Positions 22,006 through 28,479 of a stretch of DNA of 28,479 bases are shown piece after piece. The stretch comes from a virus, in IMG/VR virus record IMGVR_UViG_3300010316_000033, positions 1-28,479 of that record. One strand, written 5' to 3'. The notes below the pieces were generated by a model, which was given only the letters and a program-made list of their open reading frames with translations, had not been told where the DNA came from and did no database searches. Position 1 is the first letter of the stretch. Each line of letters opens with the position of its first letter. Position numbers and translations under genes: made by a program.

Positions 22006-22714
22006 CCGTTTTTAGTTTACAATTATCAAAGTGCCAACGTGGCATTACTATGGCGTTACCTGTTTTGTTGCAATGTGGACAGGTTACATCTTCTCTTTTA
22101 TTTCTTTTATTTGCTTCTGATATTTTTCTACTAATTTCACGCTTCTGTTCATCAGTTCTATTAGCGTGCATTTTCTTTGCTTTATCCGAATAGTACTGTT
22201 TACGTTCTTCTTCAGTAAGTTTTTTCCATCTATCTTCTACAGGGAACTTTTTAGTCATAGTTTCCTTCATAGACTTTCTTCGCTTTTCAATAACTTCAGG
22301 ATCAGAGCTTTTATTATCTCTATTCTTCAATCCTTCTTCGTATTTTTTACGAACACCTGGGCGCTGCATAGCTTCTTTAGTTTTATGGCTAATTTTTTCA
22401 CGTATCGTTCTTACATTTTCAGGATAAGCTGACCAATGTTGTGTTGTGAATAATATATTGTAATATCTATCTTTATTTTTTTCTGCTAATTTTAACCATT
22501 CATTTTCAGACTCATATAGCTTAACTCTATCTTCATATACTACATCAACAATTCTTCTTTTAAAATCTTGTGGTCTTCTACGATAGGCATCTCGCATTCT
22601 GTTAGAAGAGCAAATATATCCATCATCTTCGGTACCCCAATGTGAACCGATATAATATAACTTTCTTCTTCTATCGTACCAGATATACACAAATCCATAT
22701 TTTTCTTGTTTCAT
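22001..22714 (-). CDS. GIY-YIG homing endonuclease with C-terminal zinc finger
   Basis: 237 aa. The GIY-YIG domain is at residues 1-95: GFVYIW (7-12), YYIGS (20-24), an Arg-rich helix and the catalytic Glu in YESENEW (68-73). A basic linker follows, with repeated ERRK/KEKIS-type segments like NUMOD3 DNA-binding modules. The C-terminus forms a zinc finger with C212, C215, H228 and C232. A free-standing homing endonuclease inserted between 13 and 14; the target is expected in the homologous 13-14 junction of phages that lack it. Its leader has a hairpin that hides the ribosome binding site in read-through RNA but not in RNA from its late promoter. Confidence 0.9.
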   Translation of the reverse strand: MKQEKYGFVYIWYDRRRKLYYIGSHWGTEDDGYICSSNRMRDAYRRRPQDFKRRIVDVVYEDRVKLYESENEWLKLAEKNKDRYYNILFTTQHWSAYPENVRTIREKISHKTKEAMQRPGVRKKYEEGLKNRDNKSSDPEVIEKRRKSMKETMTKKFPVEDRWKKLTEEERKQYYSDKAKKMHANRTDEQKREISRKISEANKRNKREDVTCPHCNKTGNAIVMPRWHFDNCKLKTV

Positions 22715-22719
22715 ATTAC

Positions 22720-22745
22720 ACTTCTGTTGTTGGACTTACAGAAGT
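22720..22745 (-). promoter_or_regulatory. Hairpin sequestering the ribosome binding site of the GIY-YIG gene
   Basis: Minus strand: ACTTCTG (22745-22739), a 12-base loop, CAGAAGT (22726-22720). The AGAAG of the right arm is the only Shine-Dalgarno candidate and lies six bases before the ATG. The left arm begins at the last base of the TATAAATA box and ends about at the expected late start site, so late transcripts lack it. Confidence 0.65.
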
Positions 22746-22752
22746 ATTTATA
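22745..22752 (-). promoter_or_regulatory. Late promoter TATAAATA for the GIY-YIG gene
   Basis: Perfect match on the minus strand, 30 bases before the ATG, in the gap after gene 13. Expected start near 22739. Confidence 0.8.
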
Positions 22753-22764
22753 TAAACCGAGTGT

Positions 22765-23508
22765 CTAGCCGATCATGTCGTGGACGGGAAGACTGTAGCT
22801 AGAAATCATGTCTTCTTCTAACTGTCTAATCTCTTCCCTTGCGTCTTGCAAAATCTGCTCTCCGTTGAATGTGACACCACCAGGTAACTGCATACCATTG
22901 AACTTCGTTAGGTTTGTCCCCCACTGATACTTGATCTTAGCTGTCGCATAGTTCTGTAACCAACGATCTTTCCAAACATCAGTATAAGTCGTGGGATCAA
23001 CAATAGAATAACACTCTGCTACAATGTAGCCACCTGTGTTTAGATTACCCCATTCTGTATCAATGTGCAGCTTGTTCACATGGCGATTGTATCTAATAGG
23101 CTGCATACCTGTTAGAATCTCTTCCATAAACTGAAGATGCTGCATTGACATGTAGAAGTGAATCAGATTATAATCCGACAACTCATGAACATGATTTAGA
23201 ATAAACTGGTACTGTGCGCCGAACATGTTATTAGAAAATGCAGCGGAAGATGATAGATTGAAAATGTTCACAACACCAATAATGTTTTCTGGTATTGTGA
23301 TGTAACCATTTTCTTTATCTGTGTCTGTAATCTGATGCTTCAGAAAGATTTTCTCGGTACCGTCAAAATGATAATCGTGCCAATAAAGTAATGCCTCATC
23401 AATTCTGTCTTCTATTTGATCAATATCGACATTGATTTCAATGACTGGTTTACCAAGTTTTCTAAGACACCATTCCCTGAACTGTTCGCGATTTGTCGGT
23501 AATGCCAT
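22765..23508 (-). CDS. gp13: gp13, neck / head completion protein
   Basis: 247 aa (T4 gp13: 309). Binds the portal after packaging and provides the tail attachment site with gp14. LRKLGKPVIEINVDIDQIEDRIDEAL (res. 15-40) matches LRRLGAPIINVELTPDQI of T4, YHFDGTEKIF is shared, and the C-terminal DRWLQNYATAKIKYQWG followed by MQLPGGVTFNGEQIL aligns with VKDYATALAKELNG and MMLPGGVTIDGQRL. The ATG overlaps the HNH stop (TAATG). A GGAAG lies before the start. Confidence 0.95.
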   Translation of the reverse strand: MALPTNREQFREWCLRKLGKPVIEINVDIDQIEDRIDEALLYWHDYHFDGTEKIFLKHQITDTDKENGYITIPENIIGVVNIFNLSSSAAFSNNMFGAQYQFILNHVHELSDYNLIHFYMSMQHLQFMEEILTGMQPIRYNRHVNKLHIDTEWGNLNTGGYIVAECYSIVDPTTYTDVWKDRWLQNYATAKIKYQWGTNLTKFNGMQLPGGVTFNGEQILQDAREEIRQLEEDMISSYSLPVHDMIG

Positions 23509-24179
23509 TACTGCTTCCTTTTTAGTCTACCAAAAGAAAATTCCTCTGGCTTGTTTTTGGGTAGATCAAATGTTTCTATGGATCCATTGTTGAACCATTT
23601 TTTACCACTCGGCCCCTTTGGTCTATTTTTAGACATTCTAAGTCTAGCTTCATCCGATTGACTTCTTCCTCGTATTTTGCTTAGACGCTTTTCTTTATGT
23701 TCTTCAGTCTGAGTTTTTCCAAAATGAGGAGAAAGCTCCCCCCTTTTACCCCACATCCCATTTCTTTTTCCGGCATGTGTTTTATTCTCTAATCTAGTCT
23801 TTGACATCTTTAGCTTTGAGTCTGCGGAATGCTTCAAATACTTTTTAACAGATTCGTATAGTTTTGAGTTACAGTATCTTTCATTTTTACCTTTCATACA
23901 CATTACAGCCCAAATCATTTTAGATTTTTTTTCTCCAGTTAGCATTTTTGTTAGCAGGATATGACAAACGAAATGTTCTCTGGCAGTCAGAAAAACTGTG
24001 TCGCTATCGTTTCCACCAAGAGATTTGGGGATATAGTGATGATTCTCAACATAAAAGTCAGCTGTTTTTTTACACCAATCTCTTTCAATAGCATTGTCAA
24101 CTATCTCAAAATACCATTTAGAGTATTTATTGTCTAGACACCATTCTGTAAACTCTTTTCTTGTAGTAGGCTGAGCCAT
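23508..24179 (-). CDS. HNH homing endonuclease whose N-terminus copies that of gp13
   Basis: 223 aa. HNH core: HHYIPKSLGG (res. 47-56), then LTAREHFVCH with His69 and His73; the middle Asn/Asp lies in GNDSD. The C-terminal half has NUMOD3-like DNA-binding repeats (GMWGKRGELSPHFGK, TEEHKEKRLSK, SDEARLRMSK). The first 15 residues, MAQPTTRKEFTEWCL, closely follow gp13's MALPTNREQFREWCL, and 11 consecutive bases (GAATGGTGTCT) are identical at the same codons. It takes the place directly behind the late promoter that would otherwise serve gene 13 and ends in a TAATG overlap with it. This suggests invasion of the start of gene 13 with duplication of its first codons. GAGGGGAAG is the ribosome binding site. 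Confidence 0.88.
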   Translation of the reverse strand: MAQPTTRKEFTEWCLDNKYSKWYFEIVDNAIERDWCKKTADFYVENHHYIPKSLGGNDSDTVFLTAREHFVCHILLTKMLTGEKKSKMIWAVMCMKGKNERYCNSKLYESVKKYLKHSADSKLKMSKTRLENKTHAGKRNGMWGKRGELSPHFGKTQTEEHKEKRLSKIRGRSQSDEARLRMSKNRPKGPSGKKWFNNGSIETFDLPKNKPEEFSFGRLKRKQ

Positions 24180-24209
24180 GACTTCCCCTCAATAAAAGCT
24201 TGTTTACTC

Positions 24210-24217
24210 TATTTATA
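24210..24217 (-). promoter_or_regulatory. Late promoter TATAAATA for the HNH gene and gene 13
   Basis: Perfect match on the minus strand, 31 bases before the HNH ATG. Originally probably the gene 13 promoter. Confidence 0.82.
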
Positions 24218-24223
24218 CATTTT

Positions 24224-24328
24224 TTATTTGAATTTGAAAATGGCAACAGCTAAAGTCATTACAAAACGAGTTATGTAAGGAACGCCTTCAGATTTCAGTC
24301 CATGATTAAAAGCACCAGCGGCTGACAC
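24224..24328 (-). other. Short open frame, tiny gene or remnant of a lost 3' end
   Basis: A GTG at 24328, one base beyond the stop of the 104-aa gene, opens 34 codons that end in TAA at 24224, just before the gene 13 late promoter. The peptide includes GAFNHGLKSEGVPYITRF and a hydrophobic MTLAVAIF end. No good ribosome binding site is present. It looks more like the C-terminal end of a longer protein than a complete gene, so a remnant is likely. Nothing else is seen in the gap 24180-24329 apart from the late promoter. Confidence 0.3.
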
Positions 24329-24329
24329 T

Positions 24330-24644
24330 CTATTCTCTTATAGATGTATTAGCTGAGAACTCTTCCCACTCTTGATTTAAACTCCAGCTAACTCCGTCAT
24401 ACAAAAACTTTGAATGCTCAAAAGTCTCTTGAACTGTTATCGCATTATTAGATTCATCTAAGACTTCTTTCGCAAAAAGAATTTCTGGATTTTCTACATT
24501 CTCATAAAGTGAGACGGTTTGAGAAGATAGCCCAAATATTCTAGAGTCATCCACAACAACGTGGTTTGGTTTAACTTCTAAAACTCCATCATCTTCACTC
24601 ATATAAAGAACATGATTATCTGAGTTTAATACTATAATTTTCAT
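24330..24644 (-). CDS. Hypothetical small protein of the tail-fibre region
   Basis: 104 aa, beginning MKIIVLNSDNHVLYMSED. Strands alternate with short loops (NHVVVDDSRIFG, TVSLYENVENPEILFAKEVL), and the end is YDGVSWSLNQEWEEF. No motif, signal or membrane segment. It follows the propeller protein after 13 bases with a good GGAG ribosome binding site, so it is probably co-expressed with it. A small fibre-associated or assembly protein would fit; I do not recognise a family. Confidence 0.65.
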   Translation of the reverse strand: MKIIVLNSDNHVLYMSEDDGVLEVKPNHVVVDDSRIFGLSSQTVSLYENVENPEILFAKEVLDESNNAITVQETFEHSKFLYDGVSWSLNQEWEEFSANTSIRE

Positions 24645-24657
24645 CTCTTTCTCCTAC

Positions 24658-26913
24658 TTAATATGTCTCGTATGTTAGACTTACTTGAATATCACCAATT
24701 CCACCAGGCTCTATGCTTAATACATCACCAGCAGTTAGAGATAAACCTGGTGTAATTCCTAAAACAGAATCTCCAACTTCAACCTGCTTAGAAGAGACAA
24801 TAGGAGTATCATTTAAATAAGTAGTAAACGTTGCTGTTGATGCTCCATCAAAATTAGTTACCTGACATCCATAGATTCTAACATTACTTGTAGCCTCAAG
24901 AATAGTTTGTTTTAATGTTCCAAAAGTTAAAGATTTATTTTCTACTGAGAATCCTGAGGCAATATCACCAGAGAGTTCTTGGGTGGTGATTGAGTAGGAA
25001 ATGTCTTCTGTAGAGGATGCCCTAATATCAGTATTTGCGTCCATAACTAGCGCGCCTATATTGATCTTACTTGTCTGATTTGGAAACACAGTCGAACTTT
25101 TTCGTAAACTATGTATACCGGCCGGTGCGGTTCCTACACCAGCATCTGAAGTCAAGTTAAAGGTGAGTATGTCGTCGTCTCTGAAGTCCAGGCAGGCAAT
25201 CTGCGATTTTGATTGTATGAGTTTGAAATTAAAAATAAAGTCTACATCACCTGCGACAGTATCTTGAAGATTTAGGTCATAGGAAGAATCAAACGTAGCA
25301 GTGTCAATTTCCCAAGCAGTGGAAAGATTCCACTTTTGTAAAATATTTGGCGGGCGCATTAAAAACATTACTAGACCATTATCTGCAAATCCAATACTAA
25401 AATTGGCGGTGAAAGCGCCGCTTATAACAACACTTGCAGATGCCGTAGATAAATCCCATGGCGAAGACAGATTGTATTGCTGCACGTAAGGTGCGTTTCC
25501 ATCACTAGTAACATATAAACGAGTTCCGTCGGGGTTTATGCGAAATGACAATTGGCCGTTGTTGCCAAACACCGTCTGCGTATCAAGTTGATTTACCATC
25601 GAAGAAAGTGTTGATAAATCCCAGGGGGTGCTTAGATTATACTGATCTATATACCGTTGTCCGCTGTTAACAAAAACCGCTGTACCATCTGCTTTAAACT
25701 GTAAGTCATATCCTTGCGGCGCATTGCCTGGAGTGGATATGCCGTCGTATATAGCAGTGGACACATCAAACGGCTCTGACAGAGAATATTGAAGAATGCC
25801 ACTTTGCGTAATGCCCACGACATATAGTTTAGTACCGTCACTTTTAAAATCCAATCCGTAAGGTTGCCCTGCTTGAGCGCTCAGTACAGGTGATTTATGT
25901 GCAAAAGAGACGTCAGACAGATCCCACGGCGTTATATAAAGATCACCAAAGAAACTCAAATTGTATTTTAAAACGGAGTCAGTTGTAAAATCTACCAAAA
26001 ACACATCAGAGTCCGAATTTGACAGCGCAATTCCTCGCGGGCTAATGGTCTGAGAAGACACGTTGAAATTTCTAATATTGTCTGTAGCTGTGGTCAAATC
26101 CCAAGCAGTTGCAAGTTCAATTTCACGTATAGCATCATTGGTGTCGTCTACATAGTAAAAACGCTTTCCGTCTGAAGAAGGAACTGCGTTACTAGTCCCA
26201 CTACCTGTTAATGGTAATTTAAAACGTGTTGCAAAGTTAACACTTGGTATACTCCAAGGTGTTGAAAGTGTAAACTGGTTCAAGCTGTTGACACTATAAC
26301 TACTTCTGACGTAAAGTTTTGTCCCGTCGTCGTTAAATGAAAAACCCCCTACCATATAGAAGTCAGTATTACCACCAAAGGTGGTATAACTAAGTGTTGA
26401 TGCCAGCGTTGCAGTTGTAATGTCATATGCAACACTCAGATTAAATTCTTTGCCCTGGCCGAAGGTGTTGGACCACCCAACATACATTTTAAGACCGTTA
26501 TTCCCAAATGATATATCAGAAGGGTTACTAACACCAGTGGCTATATTTGCACCGCTATAAGAAACCGTGGAAATATCATACGCTGTACTGAGATTATACT
26601 CAAATATTTTATCTGTTGTCTGGCCTACCACATACATTTTTGTCCCTGTATCATTAAATGCAACTCCGTGAGGTGTAGCCTCTTGAATAGTTACAGAGAA
26701 ACTATTACCAGAATAACTAGCGCCCAAGCTAGTATAAGTTTCAAAATTATCTACGCTGCTATCCACCGAATCTATGTTAATAACAGCGTTATTTGCACTG
26801 TTGTTTGTAACTGTAAAATTTACAAGTTTAGACGCGCCCGAAGAAGATGCCGTGTATAAAATACTTGTGTTGCTTGTTATTGTTCCTGTAACAACATTAG
26901 AGGTCACTGCCAT
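24658..26913 (-). CDS. Large repeat protein, probable beta-propeller tail adhesin
   Basis: 751 aa. After an N-terminal beta domain (1-90) come about nine repeats of 45-60 residues (about 75-600) with the pattern G-x-x-F-x-x-D-G-T-K-x-Y-V ... Y-N-L-S-T-P-W-D-L-S-T, for example GLDFKSDGTKLYVVG followed by LQYSLSEPFDVST. Each unit has the strand layout and DG turn of a beta-propeller blade. Residues about 620-751 form a separate C-terminal beta domain. No signal peptide. Position among fibre genes suggests a receptor-binding or fibre-tip protein; no enzymatic motif is seen. The gene is preceded by a duplicated ribosome-binding-site segment. Confidence 0.72.
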   Translation of the reverse strand: MAVTSNVVTGTITSNTSILYTASSSGASKLVNFTVTNNSANNAVINIDSVDSSVDNFETYTSLGASYSGNSFSVTIQEATPHGVAFNDTGTKMYVVGQTTDKIFEYNLSTAYDISTVSYSGANIATGVSNPSDISFGNNGLKMYVGWSNTFGQGKEFNLSVAYDITTATLASTLSYTTFGGNTDFYMVGGFSFNDDGTKLYVRSSYSVNSLNQFTLSTPWSIPSVNFATRFKLPLTGSGTSNAVPSSDGKRFYYVDDTNDAIREIELATAWDLTTATDNIRNFNVSSQTISPRGIALSNSDSDVFLVDFTTDSVLKYNLSFFGDLYITPWDLSDVSFAHKSPVLSAQAGQPYGLDFKSDGTKLYVVGITQSGILQYSLSEPFDVSTAIYDGISTPGNAPQGYDLQFKADGTAVFVNSGQRYIDQYNLSTPWDLSTLSSMVNQLDTQTVFGNNGQLSFRINPDGTRLYVTSDGNAPYVQQYNLSSPWDLSTASASVVISGAFTANFSIGFADNGLVMFLMRPPNILQKWNLSTAWEIDTATFDSSYDLNLQDTVAGDVDFIFNFKLIQSKSQIACLDFRDDDILTFNLTSDAGVGTAPAGIHSLRKSSTVFPNQTSKINIGALVMDANTDIRASSTEDISYSITTQELSGDIASGFSVENKSLTFGTLKQTILEATSNVRIYGCQVTNFDGASTATFTTYLNDTPIVSSKQVEVGDSVLGITPGLSLTAGDVLSIEPGGIGDIQVSLTYETY

Positions 26914-26920
26914 TCTATTC

Positions 26921-26943
26921 TCCTATTATATCCTATTATATCC
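26921..26943 (-). repeat. Ten-base tandem duplication at the propeller-gene ribosome binding site
   Basis: On the minus strand GGATATAATA occurs twice in tandem and is followed by GGAG, seven bases before the ATG. The gene therefore has GGA three times in register. The unit includes TATAAT, but no -35 box stands at a suitable distance, so I read it as a slippage product near the start site. It overlaps the end of the 109-aa gene. Confidence 0.6.
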
Positions 26944-27265
26944 AGTATTTATTGTCATAATAATCTGTTGGAATTGGATTTTGTATTTCTAATTCATTTG
27001 ATCGTGTTCTAATTGTTTTAATTTGATCCCAGATTGCTTCCATTTGTGTGACTTCTGTTTGTTGTTCTGTGGTCCAGTTTGCTTCACCGATGCGCAATAA
27101 TTCTGCTGACCGTGCCAACATATTTCTTTGTTTGTATTCTGGTGCAATAGCAAGAATGCGACGAGATGCTTCTTGCTTGACCATATCCGCTGTGGGTGGA
27201 GACGGAGGGGGAAAGTCGCTGTCAGGTACTTCAATAATTTCACCGTTTTTTAATACTTTTGCCAT
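26936..27265 (-). CDS. Small fibre-associated protein, possible tail-fibre chaperone
   Basis: 109 aa, starting MAKVLKNGEIIEVPDSDFPPPSPP. A Pro-rich linker precedes a helical segment with EASRRILAIAPEYKQRNMLARSAELL, GEANWT and AIWDQIKTIRTRSNELE, then PIPTDYYD. I know this architecture (RRI..I.PEWKQRN, E.nWt..E, ..IW..I..IR) from many small proteins encoded directly after phage tail-fibre genes, often thought to assist fibre assembly, without proof. The start overlaps the fibre-gene stop (TAATG) with AAGGAG upstream, so it is coupled to that gene. Confidence 0.7.
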   Translation of the reverse strand: MAKVLKNGEIIEVPDSDFPPPSPPTADMVKQEASRRILAIAPEYKQRNMLARSAELLRIGEANWTTEQQTEVTQMEAIWDQIKTIRTRSNELEIQNPIPTDYYDNKYWI

Positions 27266-28479
27266 TAGAGGGTCTCCTTGTAGCCGTAGAGTGCGAATGT
27301 GCCACCTGTGATGTTGTTGGAAAAGTCCTTTAAGCGCAAAACGTCAGCCTTCGACGAATTTTGTCTCCACCCCATACACTTTTGGCGAAATGCGTAAGCC
27401 GTTGCTGTTGGTTTTATCATCATTGAATTTGCGTTGAGTGCGAATTGATCCGCAGTGTTCACAATGTCCATGATTGAATGCGTAGGGTTTGTGTCTAAGT
27501 CGTTTCCACAAATCACGAGACCATTTGATGGATAACCTTGCTGTGAGCTTAATCCCGTTGTCGAAAACCATTTATCTAGCCGATATGCGTAATTTGTGCT
27601 TTGGAAAGTCGAACCCCCGTCTAGCGAGATTGTCCCGAAAAGATATGATCCGCTTGATGCGTAGGTTAAATCTTGAACAATCAACCTGAACCGAGAATAG
27701 CCTGCGGGTAAGTCTATATCCACCGCGTTCACCGAAGTAGTGACAGTTTCCACTGACAACAACTCAAGACCGCTAGTTTTTTCTTCAATCTCTTCTAATT
27801 TTGTGTAAAAGTATGCACTATCACTAGAGTTTAGCTGTCCTCTGTCATGTATTTCATCAATACTATAAGTATTAATGGTACCGACGTTAACATCTCCAGC
27901 CACTGTTATATCACCAGACGCGTCTAGGCTCAGTACAGAAATGTTATTTGCTACAGAAATATTATTGGATACGGTTAAGTCGCCAAGTAATGAAATGTTA
28001 TTTGCAGAAAGTGTTTCAGAAGTAGTATTATAAGTTAAAGACGAGTATCCCCCAAAGATTCCACCATCGTTTATTTGAATTGAAGAGTTTGGTCCTTTTG
28101 GGCTGCTTAAATCATAAAGATCGCCTATAGAAGTATAAAAGTATGCGCTGTCGTCTTGTAATATCTCTAAGGTGTCTAATTGTTCTTGAGTAAGTCCACC
28201 TCCACCTGCACTTTGATCTACCCAATCATAATCAGATCCTGTCCAAGATAATACTTGATTATTAGTAGCGGTTGAAGTGTTTAAATGAGCATCTACATCA
28301 CTATTTGAATAAGACCCTCCGCCTGCGGTATCTGTGAATGAAAGTGTACCAGAACCGTCCGTCGTCAAAACTTGACCATTAGAGCCATCTACAGTCGGAA
28401 GTGTAAATGTAGAGACAAAAGATGATAGGTTTGCGTCAAAATCTGCTAATGTAATTTCTCGCGTAGACAATGCCGTTAC
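27265..28479 (-). CDS. Tail-fibre-like protein, N-terminus beyond right edge
   Basis: At least 404 aa. The frame is open to the window edge (codons GTA-ACG-GCA before a TTG at 28470), so that TTG is not a convincing start and the gene is cut here. The N-terminal part has motifs typical of phage fibres: GSNGQVLTTDGSGTLSF and NNQVLSWTGSDYDWV, then Gly-rich hinges and short repeats (DLTVSNNISVANNISVLSLD, ITVAGDVNVGTI). A heptad-like helix ending KLEEIEEKTSGLE precedes a C-terminal beta domain (about the last 180 residues) that closes with TGGTFALYGYKE, a common end of marine phage fibres. Probably a trimeric, host-contacting protein. Confidence 0.75.
   Translation of the reverse strand, partial: VTALSTREITLADFDANLSSFVSTFTLPTVDGSNGQVLTTDGSGTLSFTDTAGGGSYSNSDVDAHLNTSTATNNQVLSWTGSDYDWVDQSAGGGGLTQEQLDTLEILQDDSAYFYTSIGDLYDLSSPKGPNSSIQINDGGIFGGYSSLTYNTTSETLSANNISLLGDLTVSNNISVANNISVLSLDASGDITVAGDVNVGTINTYSIDEIHDRGQLNSSDSAYFYTKLEEIEEKTSGLELLSVETVTTSVNAVDIDLPAGYSRFRLIVQDLTYASSGSYLFGTISLDGGSTFQSTNYAYRLDKWFSTTGLSSQQGYPSNGLVICGNDLDTNPTHSIMDIVNTADQFALNANSMMIKPTATAYAFRQKCMGWRQNSSKADVLRLKDFSNNITGGTFALYGYKETL

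Noticed and set aside
26924-26941. Two TATAAT hexamers in the tandem repeat before the propeller gene
   Set aside because: The only -35-like sequence (ATGACA) is 12 or 22 bases away; better explained as a duplicated ribosome-binding-site segment.

Overview
The window is part of the genome of a T4-like myovirus. All recognised genes lie on the minus strand, so transcription runs from right to left. The order 13-14-15-16-17-18-19-20-67-(68)-21-22-23-3-uvsY-uvsW-55-47-46 is the conserved T4-superfamily block, and the version with 3-uvsY-uvsW-55-47-46 straight after 23 is the one I know from marine relatives (cyanophages, pelagiphages and similar). No photosynthesis genes, tRNA genes, integrase or CRISPR array are visible. 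The host cannot be told from this window; a marine or aquatic bacterium is likely.

Layout, right to left in the direction of transcription. (1) 28479-24330: tail-fibre and adhesin region, with a fibre protein cut by the right edge, a 109-aa companion, a 751-aa protein made of about nine propeller-like repeats, and a 104-aa protein. (2) 24179-9499: late morphogenesis block, from an HNH endonuclease and the neck and tail-completion proteins through terminase, sheath, tube, portal, prohead core, protease, scaffold and major capsid protein to a gp3-like tail-tube protein. A second homing endonuclease (GIY-YIG) sits between 13 and 14. Most units begin with a perfect TATAAATA late promoter. The capsid gene ends in a strong intrinsic terminator. 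(3) 9441-3073: recombination and transcription block (uvsY, uvsW, an Sm-like protein, a divergent GIY-YIG protein, the late sigma factor gp55, a 55-aa gene, gp47, gp46). (4) 3063-173: a compact run of four overlapping or nearly touching genes: a DUF465-like protein, an asparagine-synthetase-like ATP pyrophosphatase, a C5 cytosine DNA methyltransferase and a CmoA-like (carboxy-SAM synthase family) protein. A further gene is cut by the left edge.

The most interesting part is region 4. The cytosine methyltransferase has Arg instead of the nearly invariant Asn in motif X (IGRAV for IGNAV), the position where an Asn-to-Lys change is known to let a bacterial C5 methyltransferase use carboxy-SAM. 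It overlaps by four bases a gene whose product is clearly in the family that makes carboxy-SAM, and it follows an amide-forming AsnB-like ligase. I infer a phage DNA hypermodification pathway: carboxy-SAM synthesis, cytosine carboxymethylation, then ATP-dependent amidation of the new carboxylate. A caveat is that the CmoA-like protein appears to have Glu at the position of the E. coli carboxylate-binding Arg199.

Two promoter classes separate by region. Sigma70-type promoters (TTGACA-like, 17-base spacer, TATAAT-like) recur in the left 9.5 kb, often inside the 3' end of the preceding gene. Two of them are full-consensus and lie directly upstream of the methyltransferase and of the CmoA-like gene. 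TATAAATA late promoters serve the structural block. This suggests that the modification genes are made early, before progeny DNA is packaged.
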